This document shows, in pieces, positions 15,611 through 24,448 of a DNA stretch of 64,000 nt (its first letter is position 1; each line of letters opens with the position of its first letter). Location: NCBI GenBank assembly GCA_002478865.1, contig DLJZ01000014.1:113652-177651 (forward strand), in the 5' to 3' direction. The DNA comes from Hungatella sp. UBA7603 (lineage in GTDB: Bacteria > Bacillota > Clostridia > Lachnospirales > Lachnospiraceae). The position numbers and the translations under genes were made by a program. The notes beneath the pieces were generated by a model that searched no databases, was not told the DNA's origin, and worked only from the letters and a program-made list of their open reading frames with translations.

Positions 15611-16711
15611 ATGAAAAAATATGATTATGTATTGGTAGGATGCGGATTGTATTCCGGTGTGTTCGCTTATCTGGCCCGTAAAATGGGAAAGAAGTGCCTT
15701 GTAGTGGAGAAGAGAAACCACATGGGTGGAAATATCTATTGTGAAGAGACAGAAGGCATCAACGTTCACACTTATGGCGCCCATATTTTCCACACAAGCA
15801 ACAAGGAGATCTGGAAATTCGTCAATGAACTTGCGGAGTTTAACCGCTATACCAACAGCCCAGTGGCTAATTTCAAAGGGGAGATCTACAACATGCCCTT
15901 TAACATGAATACCTTTAGTAAGATGTGGAACGTAGCCACTCCAGCAGAAGCAAAGGCAAAGATAGAGGAACAGAAGGCCTCCATAAAAGGAGAGCCACAG
16001 AATTTAGAAGAGCAAGCTATCAGTTTGGTAGGAACCGATATTTATGAGAAGCTGGTAAAGGGGTATACAGAAAAGCAGTGGGGAAGAGACTGCAAAGAAC
16101 TGCCTGCATTTATCATTAAGAGGCTTCCGGTCCGTTTTACGTATGACAACAATTACTTTAACGACCTATATCAGGGAATCCCAATTGGCGGATACAATGT
16201 AATGATAGAAAAGCTGTTTGAAGGCTGTGACATAGAATTTGAAACCGATTATCTGGAAAACAGAGAGTATTATGACAGTCTCGGAGAAAAGACGGTGTAT
16301 ACTGGAATGATTGACGCCTTTTATGATTATCAGTTGGGTAAGTTGGAATACAGAAGTCTTAAGTTTGATACAGAGACGTTGGATATGGACAACTACCAGG
16401 GGGTAGCTGTAGTGAACTATACAGACAGAGAGACTCCTTATACAAGAATCATTGAGCACAAGCATTTTGAATTCGGAACCCAGCCAAAGACTGTAATCAC
16501 CAGAGAATATTCGGTGGCATGGGAAGAAGGAATGGAGCCTTATTACCCAGTAAACGATGAAAAGAATCAGGAACTGTATCAGCAGTATGCTTCCATGGCA
16601 GAAAAGGAACCAAACATAATCTTTGGTGGTCGATTAGGGGAATACAAATATTACGATATGGACAAGGTCATTGAATCAGCCATGAAAGTAGCCAAAGAGG
16701 AACTGAAATAG
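15611..16711 (+). CDS. glf: UDP-galactopyranose mutase
   Basis: A 366-aa flavoenzyme converting UDP-galactopyranose to UDP-galactofuranose, the donor for Galf in surface glycans. The FAD-binding Rossmann start is clear (YVLVGCGLYSGVFAYLARKMG, then VVEKRNHMGGN), and family motifs include HTYGAHIFHTSNKEIW, YTEKQWGRDCKELP and GGRLGEYKYYDMD near the end. Length is normal. It has its own promoter and ribosome site. Its presence implies that at least one polymer made by this locus carries galactofuranose, a sugar absent from mammals. Confidence 0.96.
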   Translation: MKKYDYVLVGCGLYSGVFAYLARKMGKKCLVVEKRNHMGGNIYCEETEGINVHTYGAHIFHTSNKEIWKFVNELAEFNRYTNSPVANFKGEIYNMPFNMNTFSKMWNVATPAEAKAKIEEQKASIKGEPQNLEEQAISLVGTDIYEKLVKGYTEKQWGRDCKELPAFIIKRLPVRFTYDNNYFNDLYQGIPIGGYNVMIEKLFEGCDIEFETDYLENREYYDSLGEKTVYTGMIDAFYDYQLGKLEYRSLKFDTETLDMDNYQGVAVVNYTDRETPYTRIIEHKHFEFGTQPKTVITREYSVAWEEGMEPYYPVNDEKNQELYQQYASMAEKEPNIIFGGRLGEYKYYDMDKVIESAMKVAKEELK

Positions 16712-16729
16712 CCCGGAAGTCTCAGGTTG

Positions 16730-16758
16730 TTTACTTTTCTTATAAGATATAGTACAAT
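16730..16758 (+). promoter_or_regulatory. Sigma-A promoter of the first glycosyltransferase operon
   Basis: TTTACT, 17 bases, TACAAT, 47 bases before the GT8 start. Confidence 0.7.
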
Positions 16759-16804
16759 ACTACGGAACTAAAGGTACCAAACAGGTACAGGACGGGGGAT
16801 TTTC

Positions 16805-17782
16805 ATGAATGTTGTATACGCTTCCAATGACGGCTATGCCAGGCATCTTGCGGTATCCCTTTATTCTCTTTTGGAACATAACGAAGAGGCAGATAAGATT
16901 CATGTCTATATCTTGTCCATGGGATTATCCGAAGAGAATAAAAACCGTCTGATTGGAATTGGAGCCCAATTTGAACGTGAAGTAATGGTGATTGAGCTTG
17001 GAGACCTAAAAGAACGTTTTAGTTATAAAGTTGATACAGGCGGCTTTGATTTAAGTATCATGGCTCGCCTGTTTGTAGGAGAGGTACTTCCGGAAGCAGA
17101 GGAACGGGTGCTTTATCTAGACTGTGATACGGTAATAAACGCTTCTTTAAAACGGTTGTGGGAAATGGACCTTGGGTCTAATATGGTGGGGGCTGTAATG
17201 GAACCCACCATATACCCGGCCGTGAAAGAATCCATTGGGCTTTTACCGGAGGACCCTTACTTTAATTCCGGTGTTCTTTTGATTGATTTAAAACGGTGGC
17301 GGAAGGAGCTGGCCCAGAAGTTGTTACTGGATTTTTATTCTTCCAGAGGCGGAAAGCTCTTTGCCGGAGATCAGGATACCATAAATGGAGCGTTAAAAGG
17401 AAGAATCAAACCTTTGCCGCCTCGGTATAATTTCTTTACCAACTACCGGTATTTTCATTACAGTCATCTGACTAAGCTTTCCCCCGTGTATCAAACCATC
17501 ACAAAGAAGTCTTTTCAGGAGGCAAAAAAGCATCCTGTGATTCTTCATTATATGGGAGATGAAAGACCATGGAAGCAAGGGAATCTAAATCATTACCGAA
17601 AGGTATATGATCATTACCTTTCCCAGACACCCTGGGCAGGCACGAAAAAGGAAGAGGGGAGTTACCTCTATATGGTGATATATCATCTCATGGATTACGC
17701 CACCTTTTTATGTCCGCCTATTCGGGATATGGTCAGCCGTCATTTTGGCATGAAGGTGATCAATTCCAGGAAAGGTTCTTAA
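16805..17782 (+). CDS. Glycosyltransferase family 8
   Basis: A 325-aa retaining glycosyltransferase of the GT8 (LgtC/glycogenin-like) family, usually using UDP-glucose or UDP-galactose. The N-terminus NVVYASNDGYARHLAVSLYSLLEHN is typical. The metal-binding DxD motif is in VLYLDCDTVIN (~residue 105), followed by PYFNSGVLLIDLKRWR and DQDTINGALKG. A C-terminal HYMGDERPWK carries the third metal ligand. It is cytoplasmic or membrane-associated and heads an operon of GT2 genes, so it adds one hexose to the repeat unit. The acceptor cannot be read from the sequence. Confidence 0.92.
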   Translation: MNVVYASNDGYARHLAVSLYSLLEHNEEADKIHVYILSMGLSEENKNRLIGIGAQFEREVMVIELGDLKERFSYKVDTGGFDLSIMARLFVGEVLPEAEERVLYLDCDTVINASLKRLWEMDLGSNMVGAVMEPTIYPAVKESIGLLPEDPYFNSGVLLIDLKRWRKELAQKLLLDFYSSRGGKLFAGDQDTINGALKGRIKPLPPRYNFFTNYRYFHYSHLTKLSPVYQTITKKSFQEAKKHPVILHYMGDERPWKQGNLNHYRKVYDHYLSQTPWAGTKKEEGSYLYMVIYHLMDYATFLCPPIRDMVSRHFGMKVINSRKGS

Positions 17783-17791
17783 GGAGCGGAT

Positions 17792-18664
17792 ATGAATATA
17801 AGCTGTATTATCCTAAACTATAATGATGCCAAGACTACCTTAAGTCTGGTGTCTGCCATAAAGGACTATGAATGCCTGGATTCCATTGTAGTGGTGGACA
17901 ACCATTCCAGTGATGATTCCGTATCCGACCTTCAGGAGCTGAAGGATGAAAAGGTTCATCTACTCATTTCTCCCGTAAATGGAGGGTATGGTAGTGGCAA
18001 TAACCTTGGAATCCGCTATGCTTATGAGACCCTTCATGCCAGTCATGTATTGATCGCCAATCCGGATGTTATGGTTACAGAAGATTGTATTATAGCCATG
18101 AAAGAGGCGTTTCAAAAGGTAGAACGCCTGGCGGTGGCTGCCGCCGTTACCAAAGACCGGACCGGTGCTGTGGCTTTATCAAGCTGGAAGCTTCATGGTG
18201 TTTTCTTTGACCTGTTAGATACGGGATTAATCACAAGACGATTGTTCAGGCGTTGGCTGAGTGACAGGCCAGAACTTAAGGGGAAAAAGGGATATGCCTT
18301 TGTAGATGCGGTCCTTGGTTCTTTATTTCTAGCGGATGCAAAGGCATTGATTGAATGCGGCCCTTTCGATGAGAAGGTCTTTCTTTATTATGAAGAAAAG
18401 ATTCTTGGCTATCAGTTAAAAGAAAAAGGATATCGGACTTTACTTCTTCTTGAGGAATCCTATGTCCATCTCCATTCCGTATCCATTGATAAAAGCGTTA
18501 AATCAATTTTAAGGAAGCAGGCCATTCTTCATGAAAGCAAACTTCATTATTATAAAGCGTATTTAAAAATTAATCTGTTACAGGAACTATTGGCCAGGGG
18601 CTTGCTTGCCTTTTTAATGGTTGAGATTTGGTTCTTAACAAAAATCTTGGGACTGTCCTGGTAG
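17792..18664 (+). CDS. Glycosyltransferase family 2 (rhamnosyltransferase-like)
   Basis: A 290-aa GT2 enzyme with a GT-A fold. The start ISCIILNYNDAKTTLSLV and VVVDNHSSDDSV give the nucleotide-binding strand, NGGYGSGNNLGIRYA follows, and the DxD-equivalent reads IANPDVMV. These are traits of the WbbL-like rhamnosyltransferase group. The FLYYEEKILGYQLKEKG segment carries the catalytic acidic residues. A hydrophobic C-terminus (LLAFLMVEIWFLTKIL) may anchor it. It starts nine bases after the GT8 stop with AAGGAG, so both belong to one operon. The donor (rhamnose) is a family-level guess. Confidence 0.88.
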   Translation: MNISCIILNYNDAKTTLSLVSAIKDYECLDSIVVVDNHSSDDSVSDLQELKDEKVHLLISPVNGGYGSGNNLGIRYAYETLHASHVLIANPDVMVTEDCIIAMKEAFQKVERLAVAAAVTKDRTGAVALSSWKLHGVFFDLLDTGLITRRLFRRWLSDRPELKGKKGYAFVDAVLGSLFLADAKALIECGPFDEKVFLYYEEKILGYQLKEKGYRTLLLLEESYVHLHSVSIDKSVKSILRKQAILHESKLHYYKAYLKINLLQELLARGLLAFLMVEIWFLTKILGLSW

Positions 18665-18699
18665 CCAGTCCCTTCTTTAAGGAAAAGGAGGCCTAAATC

Positions 18700-19620
18700 A
18701 TGGTAACCATTCTTCTGGCAACCTACAATGGGGAGGATTACATTCGGCAGCAGTTGGATTCTTTACTTAACCAGACCCATAAAAAGCTTAGCATCTTAAT
18801 CTCTGATGATCAATCCACGGATCGAACCCCTGAGATTATAAATGAATATAAAAAGAAGTATCCGGAGCAGATTCAAAGCCTCATTCATATAAAACCATCT
18901 GGCAGCCCTCAAAACAATTTTTTTCGCCTGTTAAGTGCCGCAGATGATGATTATATCATGCTCTGCGACCAGGATGATATCTGGCTTCCTGATAAGGTAG
19001 AGGTCACTTTAAACGAGATGAAGCGTCTGGAAAGCCAGTGGGGGAAGGACCTGCCTCTTTTGGTTCACGGAGACCTATCCGTGACAGACGAGGAGGGGAC
19101 GATTCGTCACCCGTCCATGGCAAAGTTTCAAAAAATTGCGGTTTATGACAACCGTTTCACCCACTACCTGGTGGAAAACAATATAACGGGAAATACGATT
19201 ATGATCAATCGCAGCTTTCTCCCCTTCTTTTCCTATCTGCCAAAACAATGCATGATGCACGACTGGTGGCTTGGACTTTTGGCTAGTTGCTTCGGAAAGA
19301 TTTCCTATGTAGACAGGCCATTGCTTCTTTACCGGCAGCATGGGGGCAACCAGGTGGGCTCTAAGAGCGGTTTGGAGCAGTATATTAACCGGCTGACCCA
19401 AAAAGAACGTAGTAAGGAGCAGTACCAAAAGATGTTTCTGCAAGCGAGATCATTCTTAAATCAGTATGGCAAGGAAATGGACAAAGAAAAGAAAGAAGCC
19501 CTGGAACAATTTGTTCAACTTCCAAATCGGAGCCGTTTGAATAAAGTGAGAATCATCTTAAAATACAAATTTTATAAAAGCACCGTCATAAGAACGTTTG
19601 GTCAGATGCTTTCCATCTGA
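18700..19620 (+). CDS. Glycosyltransferase family 2
   Basis: A 306-aa GT2 enzyme: MVTILLATYNGEDYIRQQLDSLLNQ, ISDDQSTDRT, the metal-binding LCDQDDIWLPDKVE, and the acceptor-side MHDWWLGLLASCFGKISYVD followed by LYRQHGGNQVG. The last two motifs are typical of the group annotated as rhamnosyl- or alpha-L-Rha transferases in Gram-positive rhamnan loci. It lies in the same operon as the GT8 and previous GT2, with a strong AAGGAGG site. It probably extends the same oligosaccharide. The sugar is inferred. Confidence 0.88.
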   Translation: MVTILLATYNGEDYIRQQLDSLLNQTHKKLSILISDDQSTDRTPEIINEYKKKYPEQIQSLIHIKPSGSPQNNFFRLLSAADDDYIMLCDQDDIWLPDKVEVTLNEMKRLESQWGKDLPLLVHGDLSVTDEEGTIRHPSMAKFQKIAVYDNRFTHYLVENNITGNTIMINRSFLPFFSYLPKQCMMHDWWLGLLASCFGKISYVDRPLLLYRQHGGNQVGSKSGLEQYINRLTQKERSKEQYQKMFLQARSFLNQYGKEMDKEKKEALEQFVQLPNRSRLNKVRIILKYKFYKSTVIRTFGQMLSI

Positions 19621-19660
19621 ATGCTTTTGTAGCAATGGAATACGGAGGAAATGAATAATT

Positions 19661-20770
19661 ATGATACCGGAAGAAAAAGAAATATTAGTGACGAAAGCAT
19701 CTATGCCTTCCTATGAGGAGTTTATAGAAGAGATAAAACCGATCTGGGACACTGCCTGGATGACCAATATGGGAGAATTTCATGACCGCTTAAAAGAGCA
19801 GCTGAAAGCCTACTTAAAGGCATCCAACCTTCTTTTGTTTGTCAATGGACATATGGCTTTGGAGATGACACTTCAAGCCATGAATCTTTCCGGAGAGGTA
19901 ATTACCACTCCATTCTCCTTTGCTTCCACCACCCACGCCATTATGAGAAATAATTTAACCCCTGTTTTCTGTGATATCAGGAAAGAGGATTATACCATGG
20001 ATCCGGACCGTATTGAAGAACTTATTACCCCTAAGACAACAGCCATTCTTCCGGTGCATGTATACGGTAACGTTTGCGACGTTGAAAAAATAGACGAAAT
20101 AGCTAAAAAGCATAATCTAAAAGTCATATACGATGCGGCTCATGCCTTTGGAGTAGAGGTAAATGGGAGAGGAATCGGAACCTTTGGAGATGCTTCCATG
20201 TTTAGTTTTCATGCCACTAAAGTATTTAATACCATTGAAGGCGGAGCCGTCACCTTTTCAGATCCTTCCCTGGAGGTCCTTTTAAATTACTTAAAGAACT
20301 TCGGGATTACAGGAAAAGAATCCGTGGAATATGTGGGCGGAAATGCGAAAATGAATGAGTTTCAGGCCGCCATGGGAATCTGCAACTTAAGGCATGTAGA
20401 AGAAAACATAGAAAAGCGCAGGCATGTGGTAGAACGTTATAAAGAGCGTCTTACTGGAATTCCTGGAATTCGCTTAAACCAGGAAAAAGAAGGCATACGG
20501 TTAAACTATGCTTATTTCCCTGTTATCTTTGACGGATTTACCAAGTCACGCAACGAGGTGTATGAATGTTTGGCAGCTCATCATGTTTTCGCAAGAAAGT
20601 ATTTCTACCCTTTGATTACAGACTTTGATTGCTACCGGGAACAGTTTAAAGAAATTAGCTTTCCCCATGCAAAATGGGCGGCAGATAACGTACTGACTCT
20701 TCCGTTGTATGCAGATCTCTCCATGGAAGAAGTAGATCGTATTTGTGATGTTATTTTAGAACTAAAATAA
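19661..20770 (+). CDS. DegT/DnrJ/EryC1/StrS sugar aminotransferase
   Basis: A 369-aa PLP-dependent aminotransferase that aminates a nucleotide-linked keto sugar. Family landmarks are NGHMALEMTLQAMNL, TTPFSFASTTHAI, LPVHVYGNVCDVEKID, YDAAHAFGV with the PLP-binding Asp, and FSFHATKVFNTIEGGAV holding the Schiff-base Lys. The pattern is close to VioA-type enzymes that make 4-amino-4,6-dideoxy sugars, but the substrate is not certain. No dehydratase for the keto-sugar substrate is visible in the window. It is followed after 40 bases by an ATP-grasp gene, which may act on the amino group formed here. Confidence 0.9.
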   Translation: MIPEEKEILVTKASMPSYEEFIEEIKPIWDTAWMTNMGEFHDRLKEQLKAYLKASNLLLFVNGHMALEMTLQAMNLSGEVITTPFSFASTTHAIMRNNLTPVFCDIRKEDYTMDPDRIEELITPKTTAILPVHVYGNVCDVEKIDEIAKKHNLKVIYDAAHAFGVEVNGRGIGTFGDASMFSFHATKVFNTIEGGAVTFSDPSLEVLLNYLKNFGITGKESVEYVGGNAKMNEFQAAMGICNLRHVEENIEKRRHVVERYKERLTGIPGIRLNQEKEGIRLNYAYFPVIFDGFTKSRNEVYECLAAHHVFARKYFYPLITDFDCYREQFKEISFPHAKWAADNVLTLPLYADLSMEEVDRICDVILELK

Positions 20771-20810
20771 AGAAAGGCTCTTTTTCATAAGAACCAATTA
20801 GGAGGAACGG

Positions 20811-21791
20811 ATGAAGACAGCACTGGTAACCGCAATCGGATCATTTTCTGCGGATATAGTAATTAAAAATCTAAAAAACAATGGGATTCGGGTCATAGGC
20901 TGTGATATCTATCCTGCTGAGTGGATTGCTGATGCAAAAAGTACAGACTCTTTCTATCAGGTTCCTTATGCAACACAAGAAAGTTCTTATGTGAGCAAAA
21001 TGCTCTTCATTTGCGACAAAGAAACAGTGGATGCGATTATCGTGTTAACTGATGTAGAAGCAGATGTATGGAACCGTCACAGAGAGGAATTAAAGGCACA
21101 TTCCATAACTCTTTGTCTTTCTTGTGAGGAGACCATGCTCTTATGCAGGGACAAACGGAAAATGAGCTCTTTTCTTTTAGAAAAGGGACTAGGAAATCCC
21201 ATTGAAACAGTAAATATTTTAGACGCTGATATAGAAGCAATTCCTTATCCTGCCGTGGTAAAACCTTATAATGGAAGAAGCAGTCAGGGACTTCACTATG
21301 TTTCTTCTACTGAAGAGATGAAGAGTCTTCTCACCTTTTGTGAAGCTAAAGAATTTGTGGTACAACCTTTTTATAAAGGAAGCATTATCACAGTGGATGT
21401 GGTTCGCCAGGAAACAACAGGTGAATGTGCGGTGATCTGCAGGAGGGAACTTTTGCGGACAGGCAATGGCGCAGGAACTTCAGTATTGGTATTTACGAAT
21501 GCGAACCTAGAGGCCATATGCAGGGAGATCGCAGAGGCTTTAAATATAAACGGCTGTGTAAATTTTGAATTCATTGAAGGGGAAGATGGAATTTATCGTA
21601 TGCTAGAGTGCAATCCCCGTTTTTCCGGTGGTGTGGAGTTTTCCTGTCTGGCAGGATATGACTGCATTACTAATCACATAAGGTGCTTTACCGGAGAAAA
21701 GATCGAACCATTTCAAGGAATCACAAGCATGTATGTAGCCAGGAAATATGAGGAATACATTACAAAGATCGTGGAGAAAGAAGGCGAATGA
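20811..21791 (+). CDS. ATP-grasp ligase in glycan locus
   Basis: A 326-aa ATP-grasp enzyme of the carbamoyl-phosphate-synthase-like group. The N-terminal pre-ATP-grasp Rossmann region is TALVTAIGSFSADIVIKNLK. Next come the ATP-binding strands PYPAVVKPYNGRSSQGLHYV and EFVVQPFYKGSIITVDVV, and the Mg-binding RMLECNPRFSGGVEFS near residue 270. Such enzymes join a carboxylate to an amine or thiol through an acyl phosphate. Directly after a sugar aminotransferase it could attach an amino acid or other acid to the new amino sugar (inference). It overlaps the next GT2 by four bases (ATGA), indicating coupled translation. Confidence 0.85.
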   Translation: MKTALVTAIGSFSADIVIKNLKNNGIRVIGCDIYPAEWIADAKSTDSFYQVPYATQESSYVSKMLFICDKETVDAIIVLTDVEADVWNRHREELKAHSITLCLSCEETMLLCRDKRKMSSFLLEKGLGNPIETVNILDADIEAIPYPAVVKPYNGRSSQGLHYVSSTEEMKSLLTFCEAKEFVVQPFYKGSIITVDVVRQETTGECAVICRRELLRTGNGAGTSVLVFTNANLEAICREIAEALNINGCVNFEFIEGEDGIYRMLECNPRFSGGVEFSCLAGYDCITNHIRCFTGEKIEPFQGITSMYVARKYEEYITKIVEKEGE

Positions 21792-22771
21792 GTATGAGCG
21801 GAAAAACTGATTCTAATATTATGGTAAGTGTGAACTGTGTCACATTTAATCACAAGGATTATATCCGTCAGGCTCTGGATAGCTTTTTGATGCAAAAAAC
21901 AGACTTTGAATTTGAGATTCTGGTACACGATGATGCATCTACGGATGGGACTGGTGAAATCTTAAAAGAATACGAAAGAAAGTATCCCGGTAAGGTATTG
22001 CCTCTGATCCAGACGGAAAACCAGTATTCTCAAGGGATTGACAACATCAGCGGTGCTTTTAATTTCCCAAGGGCAAGAGGCAAATATATCTTCATGTGTG
22101 ACGGAGATGATTTCTGGGTCTCACCAGACAAGATGCAAAAACAGGTAGATTACATGGAAGCTCATCCAGAATGCACTCTTTGCATTCATAGCGCCAAGAT
22201 CCATTTGGTTGGAAAAGCGGTAACTGAGGGAAAGATGCGTCCATATTGTGGAAACAAGGTCATATCTCCGGAAGAGATTGTGGATAAGTCTTCTGGATAC
22301 GCCATGTCCGCCATGGCATTTCCGTCACGCCTCGTTAAGGAACTTCCTGATTATTATGTGGATTGTCCCGTAGGGGATACCCCCATTCAGATGATTGCTG
22401 CAAGTGTGGGATACGGTTACTACTTTGATGAACCAATGAGTGCATATCGGGTAGGCGTTGCTGGTTCCTGGACTGTGGAGGGAAAAAGCGGTGACTATGA
22501 AAATAAACAGAAGACCTATTATGAGCGTATGAAAAAGGTTTACGAAGAGTATGACGTTGCTACCGGTGGACGGCTTCGGGAAGCCATTAAAAGTGCGGAT
22601 AGAAGAACTTATTACCATACCATGGTCAATACCAGGCAGTTTAAGGAGATCTTGAATCCAGAGTATAGGAGATATTATAAGGAACTGACGAAAAGAACCC
22701 AGTTCTTTATCCAGTTGGAACACAGATTTCCAGGACTCTACGAATTCTTAAGAAGAAAATACCATAGCTAA
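21788..22771 (+). CDS. Glycosyltransferase family 2
   Basis: A 327-aa GT2 enzyme: VSVNCVTFNHKDYIRQALDSFL, VHDDASTDGTGEIL and the metal-binding MCDGDDFWVSPDKMQKQVDYM. The middle (PVGDTPIQMIAASVGYGYYFDEPMSAYRV) is typical of capsule-type GT2 proteins. The ATG overlaps the stop of the ATP-grasp gene, so it may transfer the amino sugar that the two preceding genes make. No membrane span is apparent. A very strong terminator follows, ending this operon. Confidence 0.88.
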   Translation: MSMSGKTDSNIMVSVNCVTFNHKDYIRQALDSFLMQKTDFEFEILVHDDASTDGTGEILKEYERKYPGKVLPLIQTENQYSQGIDNISGAFNFPRARGKYIFMCDGDDFWVSPDKMQKQVDYMEAHPECTLCIHSAKIHLVGKAVTEGKMRPYCGNKVISPEEIVDKSSGYAMSAMAFPSRLVKELPDYYVDCPVGDTPIQMIAASVGYGYYFDEPMSAYRVGVAGSWTVEGKSGDYENKQKTYYERMKKVYEEYDVATGGRLREAIKSADRRTYYHTMVNTRQFKEILNPEYRRYYKELTKRTQFFIQLEHRFPGLYEFLRRKYHS

Positions 22772-22805
22772 AAGAAGTGAGATGAGAAATATAGATCCAG
22801 ATACA

Positions 22806-22849
22806 AAAACAAGGGCAGAAGCTTAGTCGTAAGCTTCTGCCCTTGTTTC
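22806..22849. terminator. Very strong bidirectional terminator
   Basis: A perfect stem of about 19 bp (AAACAAGGGCAGAAGCTTA and its complement) closes on a GTCG loop. It separates the convergent GT2 and L,D-transpeptidase genes. Confidence 0.95.
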
Positions 22850-22867
22850 TATAAAATTAACTATGTA

Positions 22868-24298
22868 TTAGTGTACGATATTAGGATCAGTAGGATCCCA
22901 GTTCTGAGAATCTGGTATGATCTGCTCGATGGCCGGGCGCTCATAAGGTCCTGGAACTACAGAATTGTAAATGGTAACCGTGGTACCTAGTGCGCAATGA
23001 TCATAGACCCACTTTGCATCTCCAGATAAGAGACGTATGCATCCTGCTGACTCTGCAATGCTTAAATAATTATAGGTACTGGAGTCAAGTGTCATGCCAT
23101 TGGGGCGACTGTAGAGAATGGAATGGATCAAGAATCCTTTCCAGATGCGGGTTGCATACTGGGTATAAATTCCGTGATTCATATCTCTCCAGCGGTATTT
23201 TTCCGGAGTTTGATAAGTTCCAAGTGGAGTGTCCGGTCCTGTTGATGTGAGGAACGATTTTACTGGAATGATAAATCCATTATTTCCGTCCTTTGCAAAA
23301 ACAGTCATGGTGTTCATCTGCTTATTGATGCTGATCAAAAATGGTCCTTTTGCACCCATAACTGGCTCTAAATCCTTTAACATTCTGCCAGTCTCATCAA
23401 AATAGTACTTAAAACCGTCTATGTATTGCCAACCAGTGACTGGATTGGAATCAACGAAATAATATCTCTCGTTGCCTGCCCATGCCCAGCCGGTAAACGC
23501 GGACCCGTCGCCATTCATATAACGAAGGCCACCCTCTACTTGGGTAATTCCATCTGGTACGGCGGAGATCAGTGGCTTTTCTGTGGAATATGGGAATGCA
23601 GAATTCTTAGCATAAAAGGCCATTCGAAATCCTGTAATGTAGTGGCCTGTCCCCATGGTTCCAGTGGTGGTGCCGTTCTTTGCCCAGCCCATAGTGGATC
23701 CATCGTCTAACTTAGCCGTATAATAAATATCAAACTGGTTGTTTACATAACCGGAGAAACGCATCTGTACTGCTTCAATATTTACATCATTAGGGTAGTT
23801 GGTGGTCTGCTGTCCGTTTAAGACCCATGGTGACCAGCCTGTACTAGATGTATAAGTCCTATAAAGTACATTGCCCACGATATTGGTGAGAAATGTAGAC
23901 ATTCCATGGAAGCCTTCCCCATTGTTTGTAATCCACGCGTCGTTTACAAAAGGCTGTGACCAGTTGCTGTCACCTATCATAACGGTGGTCTGAAGCCTGG
24001 GGAAATTAGCTTTTAAGGCTTCCTTGGCGGCTTTGGCGGCCTCGTCTTCTACGCCATCTTCACCGTTTCCTTCTGCTTCTGTTCCGATGCCGGCATTTGC
24101 CAAAGCGGTTTCTGCCTCTTCTGTCACTTTACTGTCTTGATCTTTGGTCTCAGTCTGACGGTCATTCTGACTTATTGGGACACCGTTTTTTAATCCCGGA
24201 CCACGTTGTTCGTCTGCCCAGGCATAAGAAGTGTGTCCCGAAACTAGAACAGCCGTTAGGCAAAATGCTGCCAGACCGTATGTCAGTTTTCGTATCAT
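22868..24298 (-). CDS. Secreted L,D-transpeptidase with ChW-like and choline-binding-type repeats
   Basis: A 476-aa exported protein with a signal peptide (1-28, SYAWA). An acidic linker covers ~30-90. Residues ~95-250 resemble clostridial hydrophobic (ChW) repeats (GWSPWVLNG, MGWAKNG, IEAVQMRFSGY). Two or three choline-binding-type repeats follow (GWAWAGNERYYFVD, GWQYIDGFKYYFDETG). Residues ~310-450 are the YkuD catalytic domain, with IHSIL and catalytic Cys420 in SAGCIRLLSGDA. It forms 3-3 peptidoglycan cross-links or anchors proteins, on the outer face of the membrane. The start follows AGGAGG by six bases. It is transcribed against the surrounding glycan genes. The repeats should dock it on the phosphocholine-bearing polymer. 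Confidence 0.9.
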   Translation of the reverse strand: MIRKLTYGLAAFCLTAVLVSGHTSYAWADEQRGPGLKNGVPISQNDRQTETKDQDSKVTEEAETALANAGIGTEAEGNGEDGVEDEAAKAAKEALKANFPRLQTTVMIGDSNWSQPFVNDAWITNNGEGFHGMSTFLTNIVGNVLYRTYTSSTGWSPWVLNGQQTTNYPNDVNIEAVQMRFSGYVNNQFDIYYTAKLDDGSTMGWAKNGTTTGTMGTGHYITGFRMAFYAKNSAFPYSTEKPLISAVPDGITQVEGGLRYMNGDGSAFTGWAWAGNERYYFVDSNPVTGWQYIDGFKYYFDETGRMLKDLEPVMGAKGPFLISINKQMNTMTVFAKDGNNGFIIPVKSFLTSTGPDTPLGTYQTPEKYRWRDMNHGIYTQYATRIWKGFLIHSILYSRPNGMTLDSSTYNYLSIAESAGCIRLLSGDAKWVYDHCALGTTVTIYNSVVPGPYERPAIEQIIPDSQNWDPTDPNIVH

Positions 24299-24377
24299 GA
24301 AGAACCTCCTAAATTCTAGAAAATTAAGTATAATCTTAAATAGTTTAACATGATTGGGGTCAAAATACTAGAGACGA

Positions 24378-24406
24378 TTTACAATTAATGCCTTATATAG
24401 TACAAT
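24378..24406 (+). promoter_or_regulatory. Sigma-A promoter of the first flippase gene
   Basis: TTTACA, 17 bases, TACAAT, about 42 bases before the start codon. Confidence 0.7.
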
Positions 24407-24448
24407 AAGGCGGAATTGTTAATTGGTAAAACGAGGAGAAAAACCAGT

